This document shows positions 1 to 7,702 of a stretch of DNA of 37,338 nucleotides, piece after piece (the first letter of the stretch is position 1; each line of letters opens with the position of its first letter). A program made the translations under genes and the position numbers. The notes below the pieces were generated by a model, which saw nothing but the letters and a program-made list of their open reading frames with translations, did not search any database and was not told the DNA's origin. Origin of the DNA: Alphaproteobacteria bacterium (GTDB taxonomy: Bacteria; Pseudomonadota; Alphaproteobacteria; Rs-D84). The stretch is taken from the NCBI GenBank assembly GCA_024402765.1, contig JAKSTC010000009.1:1-37338 (forward strand), given 5' to 3'.

Positions 1-100
1 ACCCCTGTTCAACCTGACCCACGTATGCTGTGGACGCAATACCCGCAAATGATGGTGCTGCCAATAATATAATTCCAACAATAAATCCGATATGTTTCAT
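1..100 (-). CDS. Secreted or envelope protein, N-terminal fragment
   Basis: Only the first 33 codons lie in the window; the gene runs off the left edge. The start is ATG at 100-98, preceded by a purine-rich AGAAAGGGGG ribosome binding site a few bases upstream. The peptide begins MKHIGFIVGIILLAAPSFAG, a textbook signal peptide (short basic end, hydrophobic core, cleavage after SFA), followed by IASTAYVGQVEQG. This predicts export to periplasm or surface. The family cannot be told from so short a fragment. A strongly structured RNA ending in a terminator-like hairpin lies just upstream on the same strand, so the gene may be controlled by it or merely follow it. Confidence 0.7.
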   Translation of the reverse strand, partial: MKHIGFIVGIILLAAPSFAGIASTAYVGQVEQG

Positions 101-121
101 TTTTCCCCCTTTCTTGTGTAT

Positions 122-300
122 CACATAAAAAACACCTAAAAATTTTTAGGTGGTTGGAGTTTAAGAACAATTGTAGTGAATTGCGCTGTTTATTCAATCT
201 ATTCACAGCACCCCAACCAATCGGTTGGAGATTTTTCATCCATATACTCGGACGCACTACAAAGGGTTCTTAAGCCCATTACGGTAACTCACCGTAACGG
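122..300 (-). ncRNA. Candidate structured RNA (leader/riboswitch-like or sRNA)
   Basis: No family recognised. The region reads as one designed RNA on the minus strand. A promoter (-35 TTTACA, -10 TAAGAT, 18-bp spacer) starts it at about 298. The 5' end folds into a 10-bp hairpin (276-300, one G-U pair, 5-nt loop). A long domain is closed by TTAAGAAC (273-266) with GTTCTTAA (168-161) and by GTAGTG (260-255) with CACTAC (178-173). Inside are two hairpins, CCAACC/GGTTGG (228-213) and GCTGT/ACAGC (209-185). It ends in a perfect 20-nt palindrome (152-133) followed by T6 on this strand, i.e. a terminator-like end about 30 nt before the next gene's start. It is either a cis leader of the signal-peptide gene or an independent RNA. 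Confidence 0.5.
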
Positions 301-304
301 TTTC

Positions 305-334
305 ATCTTACTAAAATTTTTAAATCTGTGTAAA
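305..334 (-). promoter_or_regulatory. Promoter of the structured RNA
   Basis: On the minus strand TTTACA (334-329) and TAAGAT (310-305) are separated by 18 bp. The predicted start at about 298 coincides with the first base pairs of the structured RNA. It sits between the yraN stop (346) and the RNA, indicating transcription independent of yraN. Confidence 0.5.
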
Positions 335-345
335 GAAAAAAATTA

Positions 346-687
346 CTAAATTGCGTTTTGGAACCAATATATTTTCTTGCCACATACCGCAATAACATCA
401 AAACGGGCACCGCCGGTCCATTTGTGCGTTGATAAATATGTTTCTGCGGCACGACGCAGGCGAATGGCTTGCGCGGGTGTAATTGCGTCCCATGCACCAT
501 GTGGTGTTGGTCGCGCCTTAACCTCTATAAAAACAATGGTGTTTTTGTGTTTTGCGATTATATCTATCTCTGCCCGGTTGGTGTTTTTGCCGGTAACATA
601 GCGCGATTTGATAATTCTGTAACCATGCAAGCGCAAAAACCAACGCGCCCGCCATTCTGAAAACAAACCAAAATAATAAGTATTCAT
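346..687 (-). CDS. yraN: YraN/UPF0102 family endonuclease-like protein
   Basis: A 113-residue protein, the usual length for UPF0102. The family has a restriction-endonuclease-like fold; its cellular role is poorly defined (a Holliday-junction or DNA-repair link is often proposed). Visible hallmarks are RAEIDIIAK at about 38-46 (family GEIDLI), FIEVKAR at about 53-59 (catalytic E-x-K), AITPAQ and the C-terminal RFDVIAV. In many alphaproteobacteria yraN sits beside rsmI and gshB; here it is the last gene of a minus-strand envelope operon, 4 bp after the 251-residue protein. Assignment is by motif and length. Confidence 0.85.
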   Translation of the reverse strand: MNTYYFGLFSEWRARWFLRLHGYRIIKSRYVTGKNTNRAEIDIIAKHKNTIVFIEVKARPTPHGAWDAITPAQAIRLRRAAETYLSTHKWTGGARFDVIAVCGKKIYWFQNAI

Positions 688-691
688 TTAT

Positions 692-1447
692 TTAAAAAGC
701 ATACGATTTACCACGGAAATTTTCGCGTGATTGTTGAACATTTTTTGCCTGGTCTGAAAAATGAATTCCATTATCAACCAAATCCAGTTCACCATAATAT
801 GCCGTCATCATTGGATCAAAAGCGTTTGTTGTGGATATCCATTTGTCGGTTCCAGAATTCGGTGCACCATATTTATCCAACACATTTTGCCAGAAATTCA
901 TAATTCTTTTTTCGCGTTGATCATCAAATTTGGCACCAATACCCTCTAACCTGTCAACATCGTTGACATAGACAATGCGCCAAACAACGTTGTCTGTGGC
1001 ATTACTGGTGAAATAAATGTCAATCGTTTCGTTCGTGCTGGGGCGGACCAGGTGCATTTCAGACGCATATAATAACCCCCTATCTTTCGCCAAACCATTT
1101 ATACACTTTTCCAATTGTTCAGGGATAACAACACCATTTTGCCGACATTCGTAATCCAGATTATATTTCCAATCGGGCCATATGGTATAAATTGTGCTAT
1201 TCTGGGGACGCATAGAATATAACGCGGCACTGCCCCCATGAATCGCGTTATACACATCTTCGAATGACATGCCCAGCATAATTCCAGAAATATCAAAGTT
1301 TGAAACAGTGGCCAGTTGTGCATCATCATTTAATTCAACCGTTTCAGGATATTCAGTATTAACGGCACTGTCCAATATCGCAAAATCATCAGCCATCCCA
1401 ACAAATGGAACCAGTAAAGCAATAAAAATAAATATATGTTTTAACAT
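692..1447 (-). CDS. Hypothetical secreted protein
   Basis: 251 residues, not recognised as a named family. It begins MLKHIFIFIALLVPFVGMADD, a clear signal peptide with probable cleavage after GMA, so the mature part is periplasmic or outer-membrane associated. The mature chain contains ISGIMLGMSFEDVYNAI at about 54-70, a pattern seen in small periplasmic domains, two cysteines about 14 residues apart (YECRQ, LEKCI) that could form a disulfide, and a tryptophan-rich centre. It is 3 bp from the preceding gene's stop and 4 bp before yraN, so it is co-transcribed with the two VirB8-like genes. Function unknown. Confidence 0.75.
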   Translation of the reverse strand: MLKHIFIFIALLVPFVGMADDFAILDSAVNTEYPETVELNDDAQLATVSNFDISGIMLGMSFEDVYNAIHGGSAALYSMRPQNSTIYTIWPDWKYNLDYECRQNGVVIPEQLEKCINGLAKDRGLLYASEMHLVRPSTNETIDIYFTSNATDNVVWRIVYVNDVDRLEGIGAKFDDQREKRIMNFWQNVLDKYGAPNSGTDKWISTTNAFDPMMTAYYGELDLVDNGIHFSDQAKNVQQSRENFRGKSYAF

Positions 1448-1450
1448 AAC

Positions 1451-2059
1451 TTATTCCTGAATGATATCCCTGACATAAAACTTAAACGCGTATGCGGCAT
1501 CACGTTTCCCATCCAGAATATTCAGGTTTTCGAAACTTTCATCGACCCCTGGAATATATTCTATTGCCATATACAGTCGGCCACGTGTTATCGTTGGTTT
1601 TTCATTCATATCATTTGCAGTAAACCATGTTTTTAATTCATAGTCCACAATTAAATAACCCGCATCACCATTTTTTATATCTGTAACATCAACGGTTCGC
1701 ATCGCACCATTTTTTGCCAAATCCATAATTTTATCAGATTGTTTTTCCATCCATTCTTGCCATGCAGGTTGTGTTTTATGCCTTTTAATTCTTTGTTCAA
1801 CATTTTTTGTGTCAGGAATAACATAAAAATATTCTGTAACATATTTTTTAATCAACATATCGCGTATTGTTAAATCACCCAATTCGGTTAATGTCTTGGG
1901 TTCATTGACACGATTTGATGCCAATGCGTTCACACTAAAAAAATGTGGTGTTTGATGTAATCTGTTGCCGGTATTGTAAATCGCACCAGATAATACAATC
2001 CACCCCAGCATTAATGCCAGTAATAATAAACCAACCAAAAAGTATAATGCCTTCTTCAT
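1451..2059 (-). CDS. Single-span inner-membrane protein, possible VirB8-like fold
   Basis: 202 residues. Residues 5-27 form one hydrophobic segment after MKKA, placing the remaining ~170 residues in the periplasm. The soluble part has the arrangement helix (TIRDMLIKKYVTEYFYVIP), then an alternating strand region (AGYLIVDYELKTWF, GRLYMAIEYIPG), ending KFYVRDII. This layout resembles the NTF2-like periplasmic domain of VirB8, and the gene is directly next to a better VirB8 candidate (the start codon follows the neighbour's stop with no gap). No other type IV secretion gene except a VirB7-like lipoprotein is near, so the family link is inference. The pair may be a divergent envelope complex rather than a secretion system. 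Confidence 0.55.
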   Translation of the reverse strand: MKKALYFLVGLLLLALMLGWIVLSGAIYNTGNRLHQTPHFFSVNALASNRVNEPKTLTELGDLTIRDMLIKKYVTEYFYVIPDTKNVEQRIKRHKTQPAWQEWMEKQSDKIMDLAKNGAMRTVDVTDIKNGDAGYLIVDYELKTWFTANDMNEKPTITRGRLYMAIEYIPGVDESFENLNILDGKRDAAYAFKFYVRDIIQE

Positions 2060-2740
2060 TTACCTTACTTTATATGCATAAAATGTATCAACATAATATC
2101 CCATTGTTTGTGGATATCGGTCGGGGTTATACGAAACACGCGCGTATGCAATAATATCAAAAGAACCATATAAATTTGATTTTACCTTTGCCTGGATGGT
2201 CCACAGGCCACCTTTGTCTGAAACATCTGTATTTGGGGTCATGTTGATATTTGTAACAGACCAACTTTCCCCAGATTCAAATCGTGCCAGATATTGATTC
2301 TTTACCTGTTGTGAAAACACATTAAATTGTTCATCAGATGTATCACAGAATATTGCGCATGTTGTATCAGCATTAACACGTGTCGTGCAAGATTCACGTT
2401 CACATTGTGCCCACATGTGCGTATTAACCGGTTCAACAGGGGAAATATGAAACCAGTTGTCCGTAAATCGTGCGAGCAAAGATTCCTGTAACGCCTGGGC
2501 GCGTGTAAGTGTTTTTTGTCCGTGGTCATGCCCAACCAATTCCCATTGACCTGTTATGTTATTAATAGATATCAAAAAGGGGTGAATCTTTTGAGATTTG
2601 CCCGACCATAAAACCAAACCCGCCACAATTATAATTAAAACGCAAAGCACCGCAGTAACCGTTCCCATGAAACGCGAAACAGCCACAGGTTTTCCCGCAG
2701 GAAACGCAGGCGCATCAAAATCGTCTGGATATTTTAACAC
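2060..2740 (-). CDS. VirB8-like inner-membrane protein
   Basis: 226 residues starting at GTG (2740-2738) with a strong GGGGGG Shine-Dalgarno six bases upstream. Layout: cytoplasmic tail of ~25 residues, one membrane span (about 27-47), then a periplasmic domain with the pattern ending in NPDRYPQTMGYYVDTFYAYK. VirB8 proteins typically end with a strand carrying N-P-x-G-Y/F-x-V, so the match is suggestive. Three to four cysteines (CERESC, TTCAIFC) cluster at about 113-132, unusual for VirB8 and likely disulfide-bonded in the periplasm. It follows the small lipoprotein by 24 bp. The family call is inference from topology and the C-terminal motif. Confidence 0.5.
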   Translation of the reverse strand: MLKYPDDFDAPAFPAGKPVAVSRFMGTVTAVLCVLIIIVAGLVLWSGKSQKIHPFLISINNITGQWELVGHDHGQKTLTRAQALQESLLARFTDNWFHISPVEPVNTHMWAQCERESCTTRVNADTTCAIFCDTSDEQFNVFSQQVKNQYLARFESGESWSVTNINMTPNTDVSDKGGLWTIQAKVKSNLYGSFDIIAYARVSYNPDRYPQTMGYYVDTFYAYKVR

Positions 2741-2764
2741 AATCCCCCCATTGCGTTTTTTGTT

Positions 2765-2911
2765 TTAGGCCTTGTAAACCATGATACAGGCGCAAGGGCT
2801 AAGTTTTAATTCGTTTGTGTCGTATCCCACACCAACCGGTTCGCGGTCATACACCTGGCCACAGCCAGCCAAAGCCAATGCAACAAACACGCCCAATATA
2901 ATTTTTTTCAT
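2765..2911 (-). CDS. Small lipoprotein, VirB7-like by size and position
   Basis: 48 residues, start ATG at 2911-2909, with AGGGAGAT upstream as ribosome binding site. The sequence starts MKKIILGVFVALALAGCG: a lipoprotein signal peptide with lipobox LAGC and the acylated cysteine at residue 17. The mature peptide is only 31 residues with a CAC near its end (residues 41 and 43). It heads the operon with the two VirB8-like genes; VirB7 proteins are also tiny lipoproteins that can form a disulfide with a partner, hence the comparison. That is inference, because small lipoproteins are common and VirB9/VirB10 homologues are absent here. Confidence 0.7.
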   Translation of the reverse strand: MKKIILGVFVALALAGCGQVYDREPVGVGYDTNELKLSPCACIMVYKA

Positions 2912-2942
2912 AATCTTTATCTCCCTGAATTAATCTGATTGA

Positions 2943-2972
2943 ATTATACGAATTTTTTTACAACCAGGTCAA
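2943..2972 (-). promoter_or_regulatory. Promoter of the lipoprotein/VirB8-like operon
   Basis: On the minus strand TTGACC (2972-2967) and a perfect TATAAT (2948-2943), 18-bp spacer. The predicted start lies about 25 bp before the ribosome binding site of the lipoprotein. One of the best sigma-70 matches in the window. Confidence 0.65.
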
Positions 2973-3042
2973 GCGTAAATTGGTGTTTCGTTTTTTAGGT
3001 TTCTTCTTGCGATTTTTTGTGTTTTTCGGTAAATTTATTCTT

Positions 3043-5097
3043 ATGAAGAAAGAATTGTCAGATTTTCTGAATACTGATTTGCAATTTATCAAGGGTGTTG
3101 GTCCTGTATTGGCATCCCGATTTGATGATGTATTGGGTGGACGCAGGGTTGTTGATTTTTTGCTACACAAACCCGCCTATGTTCGTGAACGTGGAATAAT
3201 TGATTGTGTGCTGGATGCTGAGCCGGGGGATGTTATTACAATTCCATTACTTGTTAAATCACATCGCAAAGGTACTTCGTTCGGTCGTGCCCGTCATCGC
3301 CCAACGCAAATCACATGTTCTGATAAAATGGGGAATATGGTTGTTATTCAATTCTTTAATTCAAATTATCTGGATTATTGGTTGAAAAAATTGCCAGTTG
3401 GTTCGTGGCGTATGGTCAGTGGTCGGGTTGAGGCAGGGCGTGCCCCAACGATAAATCATCCTGAATTTATCGAAGAAATGGAAAACGCAAATAAAATTCC
3501 ATTGGCCCAGGCGATATATCCCGCAGGCGAGGGGTTAACCCAGAAAATATTTGCAAATGTTCGTGACCAGATTTTTAACCGTTTGTCTGAATTGGTTAAA
3601 AATGAATCAGACGACAGAACGCGTGAATTCTTTGATGCTTTGGCCCATGTCCATTTTGCAAAATCATCAGATGATTTATTGCCAAACGCAACCTATGTTG
3701 CAAAGTTGGCGTATTGTGAATTGTTGGCACACCAATCTGCAATCGCAATTAGCCGGCGCAACCGAAACGATTCCCGTAATAAGCGCGTTGTGCGACCACA
3801 AAAATATAATTTGATGGATAAATTATGGGGCATGTTACCGTTTGAATTGACGGGGGCACAAAAGCGTGCGGTTGATGATGTCTTTGCTGATTTGTCGCGT
3901 GATATTCCAATGATGCGCCTGGTCCAGGGGGATGTTGGTTCTGGAAAAACAGTAATTGCATTAATTGCAGCGGTAAAAATGGCAGAAACAGGTGCACAAA
4001 CCGCATTTTTGGCACCAACCGACACGCTGGCACAACAGCATTTTGCAAAATTAAAGCCAACCTGTGATGCGCTGGGGATTGTGTGCGATATATTAACTGG
4101 TCGGGACAAAGGGGTGGCGCGCCGCGAAAAATTAATATCCCTGCGCAGTGGGCGAACGCGTATAGTCATCGGAACGCATGCATTGTTTTCTGAAGACGTG
4201 GAATATAAAGATTTGGGTTTGGTCATTGTTGATGAACAACATCGTTTCGGTGTTGCACAACGCGAATCTCTGCGCGCAAAGGGTTACAATCCTGATTTAT
4301 TGGCATTGTCTGCGACCCCGATACCACGCACATTGTCTATGACGATGTATGGCGATATGGATATTTCAATCGTAAATGAAAAGCCTGCAGGGCGTTTGCC
4401 AATCAAAACCAGCAAAATATCAGTCGCGCGTATTAATGATTTAATAGAACACATTAAAACCCAACTAGAAAAGGGGGCCAAGGTGTTTTGGGTTTGTCCA
4501 TTGGTCCAGGATGATAATGGTATTGGTGTTGGTGCGGCGGTTGCACGCTATGAAATGTTGCAAAAAACTTTCTCATCTGTGGGTTTGGTTCATGGGCAAA
4601 TGGATAAAAAAACACGCGATAGTGTTATGGCAGAATTCGCAGATGATAATTCAGATATGAAACTGTTGGTTGCAACCACTGTCATAGAGGTCGGAATTGA
4701 TGTTCCGCGCGCCACGATAATCGTTATTGAAAATGCAGAACAGTTTGGATTGGCGGCTTTGCATCAATTACGGGGTCGTGTCGGGCGCGGCAACAGACAA
4801 TCGTATTGCGTTTTGTTGTTTGGGAATAACCTTTCATCCGATGGATTAAAGCGGTTGGATGTGTTGTGTGAAACCCAGGATGGTTTTGTTATCGCAGAAC
4901 AAGATTTAATGATGCGTGGAATCGGTGAATTAATCGGAACACGTCAAAGCGGTTGGATAAACTATCATTTTGCAGATTGGCGTGAGCATAGGGATTTATT
5001 TAAGTTGGCAGCGCGCGCCGCATGTGATAATATGGTTGATAGTTGGACAAATGATTTAATGGCAATTTTTGGATGTGGGGCGAACATAAATGCGTAA
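3043..5097 (+). CDS. recG: ATP-dependent DNA helicase RecG
   Basis: Branched-DNA translocase that remodels stalled forks and Holliday junctions. 684 residues from the ATG at 3043; a longer frame from 2980 adds an unlikely phenylalanine-rich stretch, whereas MKKELSDFLNTDLQFIKGVG matches the usual RecG start. An N-terminal wedge/OB domain is followed by two helicase lobes. Visible motifs: Walker A GDVGSGKT (about 296-303), DEQH box (397-400) within DEQHRFGV, motif III ATPIPRTL, and in lobe 2 TTVIEVGIDVP and QLRGRVGRG. It is divergent from the lipoprotein operon and overlaps the next gene by 8 bp, suggesting translational coupling. No strong Shine-Dalgarno precedes the start. Confidence 0.97.
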   Translation: MKKELSDFLNTDLQFIKGVGPVLASRFDDVLGGRRVVDFLLHKPAYVRERGIIDCVLDAEPGDVITIPLLVKSHRKGTSFGRARHRPTQITCSDKMGNMVVIQFFNSNYLDYWLKKLPVGSWRMVSGRVEAGRAPTINHPEFIEEMENANKIPLAQAIYPAGEGLTQKIFANVRDQIFNRLSELVKNESDDRTREFFDALAHVHFAKSSDDLLPNATYVAKLAYCELLAHQSAIAISRRNRNDSRNKRVVRPQKYNLMDKLWGMLPFELTGAQKRAVDDVFADLSRDIPMMRLVQGDVGSGKTVIALIAAVKMAETGAQTAFLAPTDTLAQQHFAKLKPTCDALGIVCDILTGRDKGVARREKLISLRSGRTRIVIGTHALFSEDVEYKDLGLVIVDEQHRFGVAQRESLRAKGYNPDLLALSATPIPRTLSMTMYGDMDISIVNEKPAGRLPIKTSKISVARINDLIEHIKTQLEKGAKVFWVCPLVQDDNGIGVGAAVARYEMLQKTFSSVGLVHGQMDKKTRDSVMAEFADDNSDMKLLVATTVIEVGIDVPRATIIVIENAEQFGLAALHQLRGRVGRGNRQSYCVLLFGNNLSSDGLKRLDVLCETQDGFVIAEQDLMMRGIGELIGTRQSGWINYHFADWREHRDLFKLAARAACDNMVDSWTNDLMAIFGCGANINA

Positions 5098-6385
5098 ATT
5101 ATTAATTTGTATTTTATCGCTGTTTATTTCGTGTGCGGGTTTTGGCGCATCTGTGATAACTGATACAGAAACAGAAAAATTGGTAGGTGAAATTATTTCA
5201 CCTGTTATTTCTGCGGCGGGTATATCGCCCAATCGGGTAAAGATACATATTATTGGTAATGATGATTTTAATGCATTTGTATCTGGGGGCGAAGACATAT
5301 ACATATATACCGGCCTGTTAAAACAGATAAAATCGCCCAGCGCACTAAGTGCGGTTGTGGCACACGAATTGTCGCATACAATTGGGGGGCACATGGCGCA
5401 AATGGCCGCCCAGATGGAGGCAGAGTTAAAACGAACATTATTGATTCAGGCCCTGGGTATTGGTTTAATGGTTGCAGGTGGTAATCCGTCATTGGGGGCG
5501 GGTGTTTTGGCGGGGGGTAGTGGTATCGCCAACCAGTCCCTGCTGGCATTTTCGCGTGACGAAGAACGCATGGCGGATACAATGGCAATTGATTTGTTGG
5601 TGAAAGCAAAACAGGACCCAAATGGTTTATTACAGGTGTTTGAACAGATGCAGGAAATGACATCTGTGATGGAATCCAAGATAAATCCAAATTATGTTAA
5701 TCACCCCCTGACCGTGGAACGCATAAAAAATGCGCGGGACAAGATTGCGGGCTTGAAATATAAATATGATTCAAAAAATGCTAAAAAGCATGATGACGAA
5801 TATGAACTCGTTCGGGCAAAATTGATTGGGTATTTGGACACTTTTGACCAGGTAAGGGTTAAATATCCATCGTCAAACACATCAAGTGCGGCGATTTACG
5901 CGCGTGCGATTGCAAATATGCGTGGTGGAAATTTAGATAATGCGCGTACTGGAACACTGACATTAATATCGCGCAACAAAAATAATCCGTATTTTTACGA
6001 ATTACTGGGGGATATAGAATATCAGTTTGGGCATTATGATGATAGTGTGGTTGCCTATGAAAAATCGTTGTCTTTGACGGAAAGTGCCCCCCAGATTCAA
6101 ACGGCATTGGCATTGGTTTTAACGGAACGCAACAAAGATGGTGACAGACTGCGCGCCATAGAATTATTAAAAGAATCTATATTAATTGAACCTGCACCAC
6201 TATCATATTGGGTTTTGGCGCGTGCGTATGATACAGATGCGCGTTCTTATTGGGCATTAGCGGAATATTATAATATGAACAGGAATAAAAAAACTGCCAA
6301 AGAATATGCTAAAAAAGCACAAAAAAATTTGCAAAAAAAATCACCAGAATATATAAAATCTGGCGATATATTAAATGCACATTAA
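5090..6385 (+). CDS. BepA-like M48 metalloprotease with TPR-type C terminus
   Basis: 431 residues. A signal peptide (MRKLLICILSLFISCAGFGA) sends it to the periplasm. The zinc site is HELSH (residues 92-96) with the third ligand in DEERMADTMA (about 158). Residues from about 250 onward form repeated helical pairs of TPR type (AIYARAIANMRGG, YFYELLGDIEYQFGHYDDSVVAYEKSL). This arrangement matches BepA/YfgC, a chaperone-protease that assists assembly and quality control of outer-membrane proteins through the BAM complex, a good partner for the bamA in this window. It overlaps recG by 8 bp. Family assignment is strong; the exact orthologue is inferred. Confidence 0.88.
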   Translation: MRKLLICILSLFISCAGFGASVITDTETEKLVGEIISPVISAAGISPNRVKIHIIGNDDFNAFVSGGEDIYIYTGLLKQIKSPSALSAVVAHELSHTIGGHMAQMAAQMEAELKRTLLIQALGIGLMVAGGNPSLGAGVLAGGSGIANQSLLAFSRDEERMADTMAIDLLVKAKQDPNGLLQVFEQMQEMTSVMESKINPNYVNHPLTVERIKNARDKIAGLKYKYDSKNAKKHDDEYELVRAKLIGYLDTFDQVRVKYPSSNTSSAAIYARAIANMRGGNLDNARTGTLTLISRNKNNPYFYELLGDIEYQFGHYDDSVVAYEKSLSLTESAPQIQTALALVLTERNKDGDRLRAIELLKESILIEPAPLSYWVLARAYDTDARSYWALAEYYNMNRNKKTAKEYAKKAQKNLQKKSPEYIKSGDILNAH

Positions 6386-6456
6386 TGATAGTATTTTTCA
6401 ATTTGCTTTTTTGTTTTAATCTTGTTATGCTGAAGTCCGCGAAGTAAAGGACGGTT

Positions 6457-7497
6457 ATGTCAGCAAAATCAAAAAGAATTTTTAAGAGAATAATTAGTTA
6501 TGCAGGTATTTTCTTTTTTATCTTGGCGGCGTTTATGCTGTGGTGGCAACTCAGAAATTACCAATTAATAGATATTTGGAACGCGATTATTTCTATACCA
6601 AAGCCGAATTTAATAATGGCATGCGTTGCGTGTTTGTTTGGATATTTGTCATTGTCGTTGTATGATTATTTGGCTCTGCGTTATGTCGGTGGGCATGTTA
6701 CGTGGTGGAAATGGATGTTGGCGGGCATGCTAGGTTTTGCTATCAGTAATAATGCCGGTCATGCGGTGGTCAGTGGTGGTGCAATAAGATATCGCCTGTA
6801 TACGCGTTGGCGCATTACTGGTGGTGACATCGTCAAAATGATAACTTTTTCTGGGTTTACATTCTTTTTAGGGTGTACTGCGATTGTTTTGATTGGATAT
6901 TTTCTTGTTCCGCACGATATTTTTGCACAATCAGTGGGGGCCAGTGTTGGGATAAATGGCTTATTTATATTCTGTCTTGCTTCATTATTGGCGTATTTTG
7001 GAATGACGGTATTTTTAAAGGGCAAGCACTTGAAAATAGGTGGTTTGCAATTCCAGGTTCCGACCACCAGCCAGGCATTAATGCAAATGGTATTGGGCAT
7101 TTGCGACAGTGTGTGTGCTGGTTTGGTTTTATATTTTTGTATGTCGCCATTTGTGCCGATTCCTTTTGGAACGTTTATAGGACTATATGTTATTGCGTTG
7201 ACGGCGGGCGTGTTTAGCCAGGTTCCTGGTGGTATCGGTGTATTTGAAACGATATTTTTATTGGCATTACCAGATAGCGTTGATAAAGCAACTGTTTTTG
7301 GTGCATTGTTGGCATACAGAATAATATACTATGTGATACCGCTTGTTGGTATGGGGGGATTATTTGTGGTGTATGAACGGTGGTTACGTGCACGTATGAA
7401 AAGATGGCTGGCAGAGGCGAAAGAGAAAATTCCCAATATATCGGTGGTCAAAGCTGTCAAACAGGTGAAATCTGCGGTTTCTGGCCAAAAAAAATAA
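6457..7497 (+). CDS. YbhN/UPF0104 integral membrane protein
   Basis: 346 residues with about eight hydrophobic segments. It belongs to the lysylphosphatidylglycerol synthetase N-terminal (flippase-like) family, COG0392. Diagnostic stretches are SNNAGHAVVSGGAIRYRLY (about 92-110) and SQVPGGIGVFETIFL (about 255-269), the conserved glycine-rich and GxxE motifs of this family. The aminoacyl-transferase domain of MprF is absent, as usual in this stand-alone form. Presumed role is lipid or polyisoprenoid transport across the inner membrane; the substrate is unknown. The start at 6457 has AAAGGACGG upstream. A possible promoter (TTGCTT, TTATGC) lies at about 6400-6430. The basic C terminus (KQVKSAVSGQKK) is cytoplasmic. 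Confidence 0.85.
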   Translation: MSAKSKRIFKRIISYAGIFFFILAAFMLWWQLRNYQLIDIWNAIISIPKPNLIMACVACLFGYLSLSLYDYLALRYVGGHVTWWKWMLAGMLGFAISNNAGHAVVSGGAIRYRLYTRWRITGGDIVKMITFSGFTFFLGCTAIVLIGYFLVPHDIFAQSVGASVGINGLFIFCLASLLAYFGMTVFLKGKHLKIGGLQFQVPTTSQALMQMVLGICDSVCAGLVLYFCMSPFVPIPFGTFIGLYVIALTAGVFSQVPGGIGVFETIFLLALPDSVDKATVFGALLAYRIIYYVIPLVGMGGLFVVYERWLRARMKRWLAEAKEKIPNISVVKAVKQVKSAVSGQKK

Positions 7498-7702
7498 AAC
7501 GCTTGCCTTTGTTTTTTCTGTCTGGTATCTTTTATATTGCGTATAAAATGGGGTAGATATTAAGTGTTTTTGCTATCGCTGATTTTTGTAATTCGTGTGG
7601 CACTGATTTGTATCGCGGTGCTATCCCTTGGCATGGGCTTGGAAGCCCCATGGGGACGTGTTGCAACCATTTTTTACGATTACCAAACAAAAGGATTACT
7701 AA
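7498..7702 (+). promoter_or_regulatory. rne leader region with hairpin
   Basis: Untranslated region before rne. A -10 like TATAAA lies at about 7541 and a stable hairpin with a CATGGG/CCCATG stem extended by CTT/AAG with a one-base bulge lies at about 7632-7655. In E. coli the rne leader mediates autoregulation; a similar role here is only inference. A 66-codon frame starting GTG at 7564 crosses into rne out of frame; I do not call it a gene. Confidence 0.3.

Noticed and set aside
122..300. 6S RNA or SRP RNA identity for the structured RNA
   Set aside because: The 5' and 3' ends do not pair with each other as in 6S RNA, and the conserved SRP tetraloop region is not found.
2980..3042. N-terminal extension of RecG
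   Set aside because: The added residues are phenylalanine-rich and unlike RecG; the family start fits ATG 3043.
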